Shown here in pieces: positions 41,086 to 50,426 of a DNA stretch of 64,000 nucleotides. Source of the stretch: an uncultured Lachnospiraceae bacterium. Its GTDB lineage: Bacteria > Bacillota > Clostridia > Lachnospirales > Lachnospiraceae. A model generated the notes under the pieces. That model was given only the letters and a program-made list of their open reading frames with translations. It was not told the DNA's origin and did not search any database. Both the position numbers and the translations under genes were made by a program. Every line of letters starts with the position of its first letter. Positions within the stretch are counted from its first letter, which is position 1. Location: contig CAJTTZ010000005.1 in NCBI GenBank assembly GCA_910579505.1, forward strand, positions 124,001-188,000. Reading direction: 5' to 3'.

Positions 41086-43782
41086 ATGGGCAGAGAACTT
41101 GCGAAAACCTACGATCCGAAAGGCATCGAGGACAGATTATACCAGAAATGGCTGGACAAAAAATATTTCCACGCCGAGGTGGACAGGACGAAAACGCCGT
41201 TCACCATCGTGATCCCGCCCCCGAACATCACGGGGCAGCTCCACATGGGGCATGCCCTTGACAATACCATGCAGGACATTCTGATCCGTTACAAGAGGAT
41301 GCAGGGGTACAATGCGCTCTGGCAGCCGGGGACGGACCATGCCTCCATCGCTACCGAGGTAAAAATCATCGAGAAGCTCAAGGAGGAGGGGATCGACAAG
41401 AACGATCTCGGCAGGGAAGGTTTCCTCGAGCGCGCGTGGGACTGGAAGAAGGAGTACGGCGGGCGCATTGTCTCCCAGCTTAAGAAACTCGGCTCTTCCT
41501 GCGACTGGGACAGGGAGCGGTTCACCATGGACGAGGGCTGCAACAAAGCGGTCACGGAAGTGTTTGTGAAGATGCACGAGAAAGGCTGGATTTACAAGGG
41601 AAGCCGCATCATCAACTGGTGTCCTGTATGCAACACTTCCATTTCCGACGCGGAGGTGGAGTATGAGGAGCAGAACGGACATTTCTGGCATATCAAGTAC
41701 CCGCTGGTTGACCAGAACGGTCAGCCCAGCAGGACGGAGTTTCTGGAGTTTGCGACCACCCGCCCGGAGACGATGCTCGGCGATACGGCGGTGGCGGTGA
41801 ATCCGAACGATGAGAGATATACTTATTTAAAGGGAAGACAGGTATGGCTTCCGATTGTGAATAAGGCGATTCCCGTGGTGGAGGATGAGTATGTGGACAT
41901 GGAGTTCGGGACAGGTGTTGTGAAGATCACGCCCGCTCATGACCCGAACGATTTCGAAGTCGGAAAACGCCACAATCTGCCGGAAGTCAATATCATGAAC
42001 GACGACGCCACCATCAACGCAAACGGCGGCAAATATGAAGGGCTGGACCGCTACGAGGCGAGGAAACGGATTGTGGAAGAGCTGGAAAAAGAGGGGCTTC
42101 TCGTGCGGATCGAGGACTATTCCCACAACGTAGGCACCCATGACCGCTGTAAGACGACCATTGAGCCGATGATTAAGAAACAGTGGTTCGTGAAGATGGA
42201 CGAGCTGATTAAACCTGCGGTGGAGGCGGTGAAGAAAGGCGAGATCAAGCTGATTCCTGAGCGCATGGACAAGATCTACTACAACTGGACCGACAATATC
42301 CGCGACTGGTGCATCAGCCGCCAGCTCTGGTGGGGACACAGGATTCCCGCTTACTACTGCGACAAGTGCGGGGAGATCGTAGTGGCGAAGGAGGCGCCGG
42401 CGGTGTGCCCGAAGTGCGGCGAAACCCATTTTACCCAGGACCCCGATACGCTGGACACATGGTTCTCTTCGGCCCTTTGGCCTTTTTCCACGCTGGGGTG
42501 GCCTGAAAAGACGGAGGATCTGGATTACTTCTATCCTACGGATGTGCTGGTGACTGGATATGACATTATCTTTTTCTGGGTCATCCGCATGATCTTCTCC
42601 GGCTATGAGCAGATGGGGGAAAAGCCTTTTAAGACGGTGCTCTTCCACGGCCTTGTGAGGGATTCACAGGGGCGCAAAATGAGTAAGTCGCTGGGCAACG
42701 GCATCGACCCGCTGGAGATCATCGACCAGTACGGCGCGGACGCGCTCCGCCTTACGCTGATCACGGGAAACGCGCCCGGCAACGATATGCGTTTCTACTA
42801 TGAAAGAGTGGAGGCGAGCAGGAACTTTGCAAACAAAGTCTGGAATGCGTCCCGCTTCATCATGATGAACATGGACCAGGAGGAGGAGAAAACAGGAAAG
42901 CGCGGCTGGGAGACGACCTACGGGGAGATCAGGGAAAGCCTGTACCCGGTGGACAAGTGGATTCTCTCCAAACTGAATACGCTTGTAAAAGAGGTAACGG
43001 ATAATATGGACAACTTTGAGCTCGGTATCGCCGTGCAGAAGGTGTACGATTTTATCTGGGACGAGTTCTGCGACTGGTATATCGAGATGGTGAAGCCCCG
43101 CCTGTACAGCACTGAGGCCGGTGAGGAAGAGGGAAAGCGGGCGGCGCTGTGGACATTACAGAATGTGCTTACCTCCGCATTGAAGCTGCTGCATCCTTAC
43201 ATGCCTTTCATCACGGAGGAAATTTTCTGCACGCTGCAGACAAAAGAAGAATCCATCATGGTGTCCGAGTGGCCCGTTTTCCGGGAGGACAGACAGTTTG
43301 TAAAAGAAGAGAACGCGATTTCCCTGATGAAAGAGGCGGTGCGCGGCATCCGCAACGTGAGGACGGAGATGAATGTGGCGCCGGGCAAAAAGGCGGCAGT
43401 CTATGTGGTCAGCGAAAACGAGGACGTGCGGCAAATCTTTGAGGAGGGCAGGCAGTTCTTTACTTCGCTTGCGGCGGCGTCTGGACTGACTGTGCAGGCA
43501 GACAGAAGCGGTATCGACGACAGCGCCGTTTCGGTGGTGATCCCGAACGCGACGGTTTATATTCCGTTTGAGGAGCTGGTGGATATCGCGCAGGAGATCG
43601 AGCGTCTGAAAAAGGAGCAGAAGAGACTGGAGGGCGAACTTTTGAGAGTGCAGGGGATGCTTGGCAACGAAAAGTTTATGTCCAAAGCGCCGAAGCAGAA
43701 GGTGGACGAGGAGCGCGCAAAGCTTGAAAAATATACACAGATGAAGGCGCAGGTGGAGGAAAGGCTGGCACAGCTTATGTAA
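41086..43782 (+). CDS. valS: Valyl-tRNA synthetase
   Basis: An 898-residue class I aminoacyl-tRNA synthetase. It has HMGH at 53-56 (in [11 protein letters not shown]), a connective editing domain, KMSKS at 531-535, an anticodon-binding helical region, and a C-terminal coiled coil ([18 protein letters not shown]...EERAKLEKY), the ValRS tRNA-binding arm. CDKCG and CPKCG pairs near residue 425-445 mark a zinc-binding insert, commonly present in the family. Length is normal. AAGGAGG precedes the ATG. Expression is controlled by the T-box leader. Confidence 0.97.
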   Translation: MGRELAKTYDPKGIEDRLYQKWLDKKYFHAEVDRTKTPFTIVIPPPNITGQLHMGHALDNTMQDILIRYKRMQGYNALWQPGTDHASIATEVKIIEKLKEEGIDKNDLGREGFLERAWDWKKEYGGRIVSQLKKLGSSCDWDRERFTMDEGCNKAVTEVFVKMHEKGWIYKGSRIINWCPVCNTSISDAEVEYEEQNGHFWHIKYPLVDQNGQPSRTEFLEFATTRPETMLGDTAVAVNPNDERYTYLKGRQVWLPIVNKAIPVVEDEYVDMEFGTGVVKITPAHDPNDFEVGKRHNLPEVNIMNDDATINANGGKYEGLDRYEARKRIVEELEKEGLLVRIEDYSHNVGTHDRCKTTIEPMIKKQWFVKMDELIKPAVEAVKKGEIKLIPERMDKIYYNWTDNIRDWCISRQLWWGHRIPAYYCDKCGEIVVAKEAPAVCPKCGETHFTQDPDTLDTWFSSALWPFSTLGWPEKTEDLDYFYPTDVLVTGYDIIFFWVIRMIFSGYEQMGEKPFKTVLFHGLVRDSQGRKMSKSLGNGIDPLEIIDQYGADALRLTLITGNAPGNDMRFYYERVEASRNFANKVWNASRFIMMNMDQEEEKTGKRGWETTYGEIRESLYPVDKWILSKLNTLVKEVTDNMDNFELGIAVQKVYDFIWDEFCDWYIEMVKPRLYSTEAGEEEGKRAALWTLQNVLTSALKLLHPYMPFITEEIFCTLQTKEESIMVSEWPVFREDRQFVKEENAISLMKEAVRGIRNVRTEMNVAPGKKAAVYVVSENEDVRQIFEEGRQFFTSLAAASGLTVQADRSGIDDSAVSVVIPNATVYIPFEELVDIAQEIERLKKEQKRLEGELLRVQGMLGNEKFMSKAPKQKVDEERAKLEKYTQMKAQVEERLAQLM

Positions 43783-43944
43783 GCGCGGTTTTCGAAGGGC
43801 GTGGGTTGAACTATGGAAAAATTTTCTCCAATAACCACTGGAAAAGTAGGGCGATATGGTGTAAGGTATAGGTAGGAGTTAGTACGATAGGACTATATGG
43901 CATATGCGTCATAATATATAGTATAAAGGAAGGAGGTGAGTCTC

Positions 43945-45522
43945 GTGGCAGAGGTGAATCTGTCAGCGGAGCAGCTTAATAAATTGAAAGCGGCAATGGC
44001 GAGGGCGAAGGGCCTGGACCCTCAGGCAGCATTGCAGAAGGCGGCGGCCGCACAGCCGGCAGCGACAGTGGAAACCAAAGCCGAACCCGAAACCGCGGCG
44101 GAAACTGCGGTGGCGGTTGAGACGAGAATGCCTCCTACGGAGTCGAATCTGGCGGAAGGCACATATCTGCGGATTGACGAGGACGAGATGGCGGCGTGGC
44201 TTTACCTCACACCACCGGTCGAGGGACAGACATATACGAAGCGTGATCTGGAGAATTATCTGGAGTTAAACGGAGTGGTCAAAGGCTATCACAGCTCCAA
44301 CCTGTCGGCGATGGTTAAGAAAAAGGTATATGACAGGGAAATTCTGGTAGCCAGGGGCGCGGAGACCAAGCCCGGAACGGACGGCTACTTCGAATATCTT
44401 TTTGCGCCGGAAGAGCATGTCGGACCTAAGGTGAATGAGGACGGCTCGGTGGATTACTCCAGCATGAGCGCTCTGCAGAACGTGCATAAGGGCGACAAGG
44501 TGGCGGTTTATCATTATGCGGAACAGGGTGTGGACGGTTATACGGTCTTAGGAGGGCAGATGAAGGCTGATCCCGTAAGAGACCTGCCGCCCATGAGAGG
44601 AAAGGGCATCACCAGGGAAAACGGCGTTTACTATGCACAGAGCGACGGCAAGATTGAGGTCAAGGACGGCAAGATCGACATCCAGAATGTGCATGAGATA
44701 ATGGGTGATGTGGACGCGATTATCGGCAAGATCGAGTTTTTTGGAGACGTTATTGTCAACGGCAACGTGGAGGGCGGCATCGTCATCCGTGCCGGACGAA
44801 ATATAGAGATTCATGGGACCACAGGAGCAGCTTCGCTGTATGCCGGCGGAGACGTGATGCTTACGCGGGGCATTCAGGGCGGCGGTAAAATTTCGGCAAG
44901 GGGAAATGTCTTTGCCGAGTTTATTGAGAACACCACAGTGGAGGCCGGAGGCCTGGTACAGGCAAATGTCATTCTGAACGCGAAGGTGACGGCAAAGGAT
45001 AAGGTAATTACCATCGGCAAGAGAGGCGCGATTATCGGCGGCTATACCCATGCGCTTAAGTGCATAGAGGCGATGACGGCGGGAAATGACGCGGAGCTGA
45101 AGACCGTTCTGCACAGTGGCTATGATCCGGAGTCCTTTGATAAGCTTCTGGAGGCGAGACGCAAGGAGGCGGAAATCAAGGAGAAGCTATCCAAGCTGGT
45201 GGACACCATGACGGAGGCGCTGCGCGAGAAACGTATGCGGGGTGCGGGCACCTCAAAGAACACGGAGGCAAGCCTTCTGGAGTGGAATCACCTGAAAGAT
45301 GAGTATTTTGTGGAGCTGGACAGGATAGGCCATGAGAGAGAGGAACTGGAGACGACCATGGAAGTCGGAAGGGATTCCTACATTAAGATCGACGGTAATA
45401 TTTATCGAAATGTGGTCATTGGCGTCAATGCCGAGAGAATGACCCTCGAACGCAGCACCAGCTTTATGAAATATGCCGCGGAAAAGGGTGTCATTGAGGG
45501 GACGGTAATCATACACAACTGA
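43945..45522 (+). CDS. FapA-like (DUF342) polymer-forming protein
   Basis: A 525-residue protein. The first 70 residues are Ala-rich and low complexity. A FapA N-terminal domain (about 75-240) follows, then a right-handed beta-helix made of short hexapeptide-like repeats: FFGDVIVNGNVEGGIVIRAGRNIEIHGTTGAASLYAGGDVMLTRGIQGGGKISARGNVFAEFIENTTVEAGG. A coiled coil lies near the C-terminus. FapA-type proteins occur widely in Clostridia; the biochemical role is not settled. GTG at 43945 is chosen because AAGGAGGTGAG ends just before it; the GTG at 43936 lies inside that ribosome site. It lies between valS and folC. Confidence 0.85.
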   Translation: MAEVNLSAEQLNKLKAAMARAKGLDPQAALQKAAAAQPAATVETKAEPETAAETAVAVETRMPPTESNLAEGTYLRIDEDEMAAWLYLTPPVEGQTYTKRDLENYLELNGVVKGYHSSNLSAMVKKKVYDREILVARGAETKPGTDGYFEYLFAPEEHVGPKVNEDGSVDYSSMSALQNVHKGDKVAVYHYAEQGVDGYTVLGGQMKADPVRDLPPMRGKGITRENGVYYAQSDGKIEVKDGKIDIQNVHEIMGDVDAIIGKIEFFGDVIVNGNVEGGIVIRAGRNIEIHGTTGAASLYAGGDVMLTRGIQGGGKISARGNVFAEFIENTTVEAGGLVQANVILNAKVTAKDKVITIGKRGAIIGGYTHALKCIEAMTAGNDAELKTVLHSGYDPESFDKLLEARRKEAEIKEKLSKLVDTMTEALREKRMRGAGTSKNTEASLLEWNHLKDEYFVELDRIGHEREELETTMEVGRDSYIKIDGNIYRNVVIGVNAERMTLERSTSFMKYAAEKGVIEGTVIIHN

Positions 45523-45548
45523 TGCCTGCAGCGGCTCATGGAGATAAG

Positions 45549-46856
45549 ATGGAAGAAACCTTTGAGACTTACGGGGCGGCGGTGGATTATATCAGCGCCA
45601 CCCCTAAATTTACGACAAAAAACAGCATGGAGGATACCGCGCTCTTCTGGGAGCGTCTCGGATATCCGGCGAAGAAGAGTAAGATATTACACATAGCAGG
45701 CACAAACGGAAAAGGCTCCGTTTGTGCTTATTTGTCTTCTGTTTTGCGAGAAGCGGGCATTTCCTGCGGCATGTTCACGTCTCCCCATCTTGTGAGCATG
45801 AGGGAGCGGTTTGTGATTGACGGGAAGATGGTGTCCAAGGATGACTTTCTGTATGCGTTTGGCGTGGTGATGGGGGAGGTGAAGCGTCTCGCGTCGTCTT
45901 ATCACCCCACATTTTTCGAACTGCTGTTTTTCATGGCGATGGTACTGTTTGAGAAATACGGCGTGGAGTATGTGATTTTGGAGACAGGCCTTGGAGGCAG
46001 GCTTGACGCCACCAATGTGGTGGGGGAGAAAAAACTGTGCGTGATAACCGCAATCGGCTACGACCACATGGAATATCTGGGGGAGACGCTTGCACAGATC
46101 GCGGGAGAAAAAGCGGGGATCATGCGCCCGGGCGTGCCGGTGGTATACCCGGAGGGGCGGGAGGAAGTGAACCGCGTCATGGAGGAATACGCAAAAAGAA
46201 TCGGGGCAAAAAGCTTTCCGATAGAGAAGGCTGCGATAAAAGAAATAAAGATTAGACACAAAACGATTGATTTTTCTCTTCATTTACACTATTATGATTA
46301 TATTGGTTTTACTGTGTCCACTTCTGCACTCTATCAGGTGGAGAACGCTTCGCTTGCGGCAAGCGCCCTGGCGCTTCTGGATGATGGGCGGATCACGGTT
46401 TCCGCCCTGCAAAGAGGGATAAGGGAAACGGTCTGGGAGGGCAGAATGGAGGAAATCCTGCCGTCGGTATATCTGGACGGTGCGCACAACGTGGATGGGA
46501 TTCGTGCCTTTTTAGAGACGGTAAAACAGCATTCCTGTACCGGCAGGCGCATCCTGCTTTACTCAACGGTGCGGGACAAGCAGTACGCCCGGGCGGCGGA
46601 TCTGCTTGCGCAGGCGGGTCTTTTTGACGAGATATGCCTCGTGCCCTTACAGGGGGATCGGGCGCTTCCGCTTGCAAAACTTACGGATTGTTTCGGGCAA
46701 TATACCGGATTTGAAAGAAAGGCTTTTGAAACGCTTGATGCGGCGTTTGCGGAGCTGCTTGCACAAAAACATGACGGGGATAAGGTGTATATTGTCGGTT
46801 CATTATATTTGGCGGGCGAAGTAAAGGCCCTTTTGAGGAGATTTGACAATGATTAA
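45549..46856 (+). CDS. folC: Folylpolyglutamate/dihydrofolate synthase
   Basis: A 435-residue Mur-ligase-like enzyme that adds glutamate to (dihydro)folates. The P-loop GTNGKGSVCAYLS is near residue 48; DxLGGRxDATN appears as ETGLGGRLDATN; the catalytic-loop SPHLVSMRERF and the central YLDGAHNVDGIRAFLE are typical. ATG at 45549 after GGAG is preferred over the ATG at 45522 that overlaps the previous stop. The 3' end overlaps a small gene by eight bases. Confidence 0.93.
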   Translation: MEETFETYGAAVDYISATPKFTTKNSMEDTALFWERLGYPAKKSKILHIAGTNGKGSVCAYLSSVLREAGISCGMFTSPHLVSMRERFVIDGKMVSKDDFLYAFGVVMGEVKRLASSYHPTFFELLFFMAMVLFEKYGVEYVILETGLGGRLDATNVVGEKKLCVITAIGYDHMEYLGETLAQIAGEKAGIMRPGVPVVYPEGREEVNRVMEEYAKRIGAKSFPIEKAAIKEIKIRHKTIDFSLHLHYYDYIGFTVSTSALYQVENASLAASALALLDDGRITVSALQRGIRETVWEGRMEEILPSVYLDGAHNVDGIRAFLETVKQHSCTGRRILLYSTVRDKQYARAADLLAQAGLFDEICLVPLQGDRALPLAKLTDCFGQYTGFERKAFETLDAAFAELLAQKHDGDKVYIVGSLYLAGEVKALLRRFDND

Positions 46857-46995
46857 TTTTGAAGAGGAGCTGAAAAAGTTCCACCCCAGTCTGGAAGTGG
46901 AGGACGCGGAGGAAGCGATCTACAATCAGGATCTGACGGATATGGCTGATCTGATGGTGAAGATCGTCAAGGAATCGAAGAAAGCAGTAGAATAG
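46849..46995 (+). CDS. Small acidic helical protein of unknown function
   Basis: A 48-residue protein (MINFEEELKKFHPSLEVEDA...ESKKAVE) rich in Glu/Lys and probably entirely helical. It overlaps the folC stop by eight bases and has GAGGAG at 46835-46840, so translation is likely coupled. It is followed within 13 bases by the TPR protein gene. No family or function was recognised. The strong ribosome site and operon position support it as a real gene. Confidence 0.7.
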   Translation: MINFEEELKKFHPSLEVEDAEEAIYNQDLTDMADLMVKIVKESKKAVE

Positions 46996-47008
46996 GGGAT
47001 TGGCATAG

Positions 47009-48430
47009 ATGATTTGTTATCAGTGTGGCTGTACGCTGTCTGAACATGATTTTTGCACGAACTGCGGTGCCGATGTAGCCCTTTATAAGAGGATCATATA
47101 TATCTCTAACCGTTTCTACAACGACGGACTGGAGCGGGCAAGCGTCAGAGATCTGACGGGTGCGATTACAAGTTTGCGGCAGAGCCTTAAATTTGACAAG
47201 AATAATGTGGAAGCAAGAAACCTTCTCGGACTGGTCTATTTTGAGACCGGCGAGGTAGTTGCGGCATTAAGCGAGTGGGTTATCAGCAAGAACCTGCGTC
47301 CGAAGAAAAATATCGCGGACGATTATATCAATATGATTCAGACGAATCAGAACCGTCTGGACACCATCAACCAGACCATTAAGAAATATAATCAGGCGCT
47401 CACTTACTGTAATCAGGACAGCCTGGATCTGGCGGTGATCCAGTTAAAGAAGGTATTATCCTTAAATCCGAAGTTTATCCGGGCGCATCAGCTTCTTGCG
47501 CTGCTGTATATCAACAGCGAGGAGTGGGAGCGGGCGAAAAGGGAACTGACCAAGTGCCTGGAGATTGACGCGAACAATACGGCGACGCTTCGATACCTGA
47601 AAGAAGTGGACGAGATGCTGCTTCCCGAGGAGGGTGTTAAGGGCAGCACGAAGAAAAAGAAGTCGGAGGAGATCGTCAAATACCAGAGCGGCAATGAGAC
47701 GATTATCCAGCCGGTGAACATGAAGGAGGGCAGGGGCGTTACCTCCCTGTTAAATCTGGGAATCGGGCTTGCCATCGGCATAGCAATCGCCTTTTTCCTG
47801 ATCCTGCCGGCGAGGATACAGACCGCAAGGGCGAGTCTTGACGAGGACCTGCGCAAGGTCAGCGAACAGTCCGACGCGAAGACAGCGACCATTGACGAAC
47901 TGCAGCAGCAGCTCGGAGAGCTTCAGGCGCAGAATGAGACACTGCAGCAGGATCTGACGGCTTATATGGGGCAGGACGGGACATTGCAGTCCGTGGAGAG
48001 CCTGATGAAAGCGGCCGGCGCATATCTGACGGATCCCGAGGACGTTACCGTCGTCGCAGATTATCTGACGGAGATCGAGGAGGCGCGCGCGCAGGAGGAA
48101 GAGCACGAAAATTCGGAGGCGTTTGAGAGCCTTTACAATACACTGTTAGCCCTTGTGGGACCGCAGATTGCGGAGTCCTATGACGAGGACGGACATGCGG
48201 CCTTCTGGGCCGGGAATTATGCGGATGCCATTCCGAATCTGGAAAAGGCATTTCGGTATGATGCCACCAACGGACAGGCGCTCTTTGATCTGGCAAACTC
48301 ATACTACCGTATGGGTGAGGAGGCGAAGGCGAAAGAAATCTACCAGCAGGTTATAGAACTGTTCCCCAATACGGAGAAGGCGGATAAGTCCAAGGATACG
48401 CTGGCGCAGATAGAAAGCGCACAGGAGTAA
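47009..48430 (+). CDS. Zinc-ribbon and TPR membrane protein
   Basis: A 473-residue protein. Residues 3-22 are a zinc ribbon (CYQCG...CTNCG). Residues 30-210 contain at least four TPR repeats (SVRDLTGAITSLRQSLKFDKNNVEARNLLGLVYFETGE). One membrane helix is at about 247-268. A coiled coil rich in Gln/Glu (ATIDELQQQLGELQAQNETLQQ) follows and a last TPR pair ends the protein. The topology suggests cytoplasmic TPRs and an extracytoplasmic C-terminal scaffold, though a reverse orientation is possible. The function is unknown. It ends at a clear terminator. Confidence 0.75.
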   Translation: MICYQCGCTLSEHDFCTNCGADVALYKRIIYISNRFYNDGLERASVRDLTGAITSLRQSLKFDKNNVEARNLLGLVYFETGEVVAALSEWVISKNLRPKKNIADDYINMIQTNQNRLDTINQTIKKYNQALTYCNQDSLDLAVIQLKKVLSLNPKFIRAHQLLALLYINSEEWERAKRELTKCLEIDANNTATLRYLKEVDEMLLPEEGVKGSTKKKKSEEIVKYQSGNETIIQPVNMKEGRGVTSLLNLGIGLAIGIAIAFFLILPARIQTARASLDEDLRKVSEQSDAKTATIDELQQQLGELQAQNETLQQDLTAYMGQDGTLQSVESLMKAAGAYLTDPEDVTVVADYLTEIEEARAQEEEHENSEAFESLYNTLLALVGPQIAESYDEDGHAAFWAGNYADAIPNLEKAFRYDATNGQALFDLANSYYRMGEEAKAKEIYQQVIELFPNTEKADKSKDTLAQIESAQE

Positions 48431-48483
48431 GGCGCGGGAGCCCGCGGTATACAAAAGAAAAAGGAATAGATAAGACGCGAAAG

Positions 48484-48514
48484 AGAATGTGATGGAAACA
48501 TCATGTTCTTTTTT
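48484..48514 (+). terminator. Intrinsic terminator after the TPR gene
   Basis: AGAATGTGATG (48484-48494) pairs with CATCATGTTCT (48499-48509) around a GAAA loop, using two G-U pairs. A run of T residues follows. Confidence 0.82.
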
Positions 48515-48529
48515 GTTGTAAATAAGCGT

Positions 48530-48660
48530 AGACGAAACAATCAATTCTACGTCGCCGCGCTTTCGCTCCGCTCCGAGCGTAACAGACGCTAAACTCGTGA
48601 AAAACCTCGTTAAGCGCTGACGCTCTACAAGGGGCTTCTTAAGAATAGATTGTTTCGTCT
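48530..48660. repeat. Structured inverted-repeat element, copy B
   Basis: A 19-base arm at 48530-48548 pairs with 48642-48660 with one mismatch. Internal blocks TCTACGTCGCCGCGCT, CGCTC, CTAAACTCGTGA, ACCTCGTTAAG, GGGCTTCTTAAGA align in order with copy A (4299-4450). The GAGTTGC hairpin of copy A is absent. It lies in the 294-base gap between the TPR gene terminator and spoIIAA. Confidence 0.8.
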
Positions 48661-48724
48661 TGGGTTTTGGCAAGGCAAAGAACAGAGTGTTTGCAAAGAT
48701 AGGGCAAAGGAGGGTTTACATAAT

Positions 48725-49057
48725 ATGGATGAAGATTACAAGGTGATTGACAATTACTTGATGATACGGATGCCGGCTGAAATTGACCACCATCAATCAG
48801 TTGACATAAGTAAGAGAGCGGACAGGTATATCGTCTCAAAACAGGTGGGGAATGTGGTGTTTGATTTTGAGCGGACAACCTTTATGGACAGTTCGGGCGT
48901 GGGGATTATTCTTGGACGTTACCGAAAAATTTCCTGTTTCGGTGGGAAGGTGTACGCGGTGAACGCGGGCAGCAGGATCAGGCGTCTTCTTCTTTTGTCC
49001 GGGCTTGAAAATATTGTTGAGATCATGGAGTGGAGAGGGGAAGAAAAGAATGATTGA
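48725..49057 (+). CDS. spoIIAA: Anti-sigma F factor antagonist SpoIIAA
   Basis: A 110-residue STAS-domain protein. In the forespore it is dephosphorylated and pulls SpoIIAB off sigma F. The phosphorylation site is visible as FMDSSGVGIILGRY, with Ser56 or Ser57 as acceptor (Ser58 in Bacillus subtilis). ATG at 48725 follows AAAGGAGG. The 3' end overlaps spoIIAB by eight bases. It is the first gene of the classical spoIIA operon and marks the organism as a spore former. Confidence 0.96.
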   Translation: MDEDYKVIDNYLMIRMPAEIDHHQSVDISKRADRYIVSKQVGNVVFDFERTTFMDSSGVGIILGRYRKISCFGGKVYAVNAGSRIRRLLLLSGLENIVEIMEWRGEEKND

Positions 49058-49538
49058 GATCAAAGAAAAGAATGATTACAGACTGGTGACTAACGAGATG
49101 CGTCTGGAATTTGCGGCGGTGTCTGACAATGAAGCTTTTGCGAGGATGGCGGTGTCGGCGTTTATTGCCCCTTTGAATCCGACGCTCGAGGAACTTTCCG
49201 ACGTGAAGACGGCGGTATCTGAGGCGGTGACAAACGCGATTATCCACGGCTACGGGAACAGGGGGCGCGTGACGGACAGGGTGCAGATGAACTGTGAGCT
49301 GAAGGGAAGCATTCTGGAAGTGGAAATAGTTGACCGGGGCGTGGGGATAGAGGATGTGAACCGCGCCATGGAGCCGCTTTATACGACCAGGCCTGAATGG
49401 GAGCGCTCCGGCATGGGGTTTGCCTTTATGGAAGCATTTATGGATGAACTGGAAGTTTTCTCCGAACCTGAGCTGGGGACGACTGTGCGCATGTATAAAA
49501 AGATCGGGCTCGGCAGCTGGATTGTCGGCGAGGAGTAG
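49050..49538 (+). CDS. spoIIAB: Anti-sigma F factor SpoIIAB
   Basis: A 162-residue GHKL-fold serine kinase and anti-sigma factor. N-box DVKTAVSEAVTNAIIHGYGN, G1-box EIVDRGVGIEDVNRAMEPL and G2 RSGMGFAFMEAFMD are intact, so ATP binding and SpoIIAA phosphorylation are expected. ATG at 49050 is used; the frame upstream belongs to spoIIAA in another phase. Three bases separate it from sigF. Confidence 0.96.
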   Translation: MIEIKEKNDYRLVTNEMRLEFAAVSDNEAFARMAVSAFIAPLNPTLEELSDVKTAVSEAVTNAIIHGYGNRGRVTDRVQMNCELKGSILEVEIVDRGVGIEDVNRAMEPLYTTRPEWERSGMGFAFMEAFMDELEVFSEPELGTTVRMYKKIGLGSWIVGEE

Positions 49539-49541
49539 CCT

Positions 49542-50297
49542 ATGGAGGAGACTGCCGTATTAATCGAACGATCACAGGCAGGAGATAAAGAGGCGCGTGA
49601 GGTACTGATAGAGGAAAATCTGGGTCTGGTGCGGCATATAGTCAAACGGTTCACAGGCAGGGGATATGATGCGGAAGACCTGTTTCAAATCGGCTGTATC
49701 GGGCTGATTAAGGCAATCGACAAGTTTGATTTGAATTTCGGGGTGCGCTTTTCCACTTACGCGGTGCCCATGATTCAGGGGGAGATCAAGCGGTTTCTGC
49801 GGGACGACGGCATGGTGAAAGTGAGCCGTACACTCAAGGAAAACGGCTGGAAAATTAAGCAGGCAGCGGAGCGGCTGTCCCAGATTTACGGCAGGGACGC
49901 GACTTTGCAGGAGCTTTCCGCGGAGACGGAGCTCTCGATAGAAGATATCGTGATGGCGCTTGACGCCAACGTGGAGGTGGAATCCATCTACAAGTCCGTC
50001 TACCAGTCTGATGGCAATGAGATTTACCTCGTAGACCAGGTGGTGGGGGACGGCGCGGGCTGTACGGCGGGACTGAACCGGGCGAACGAGGATTCGGAAA
50101 AGGAGAAAATCTTAAACCATATGCTTCTGGAACAGCTCATGGGGACGCTTTCGGAGACGGAAAGAATGCTCATCCAGATGCGATACTTTCAGGACAAGAC
50201 ACAGGTGGAAGTGGCGAAAAGCCTCGGCATCAGCCAGGTGCAGGTCAGCCGTATGGAGAAAAGGATCCTGCTGCGGCTAAGGAGAGAGGTGGGGTGA
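49542..50297 (+). CDS. sigF: RNA polymerase sigma-F factor
   Basis: A 251-residue sporulation sigma factor for early forespore genes. Region 2 reads NLGLVRHIVKRFTGRGYDAEDLFQIGCIGLIKAIDKFDLNFGVRFSTYAVPMIQGEIKRFLRDDG, region 3 and region 4 follow, and the region 4 helix-turn-helix is KTQVEVAKSLGISQVQVSRMEKRIL. It is the third gene of the spoIIA operon. A GGTG/CACC-like stem with TTTTT just after the stop may terminate the operon. Confidence 0.96.
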   Translation: MEETAVLIERSQAGDKEAREVLIEENLGLVRHIVKRFTGRGYDAEDLFQIGCIGLIKAIDKFDLNFGVRFSTYAVPMIQGEIKRFLRDDGMVKVSRTLKENGWKIKQAAERLSQIYGRDATLQELSAETELSIEDIVMALDANVEVESIYKSVYQSDGNEIYLVDQVVGDGAGCTAGLNRANEDSEKEKILNHMLLEQLMGTLSETERMLIQMRYFQDKTQVEVAKSLGISQVQVSRMEKRILLRLRREVG

Positions 50298-50426
50298 TAG
50301 GTTTAACACCTTTTTATACTTTCGCTTGATACACAAGTTTTTTCCCAATATGCCTTGAAAACGATTTTTAATGGATTTATCCTTGATTTAAGGATATCCC
50401 CAGAACATTTAAAGGAGAAAAAAGAC

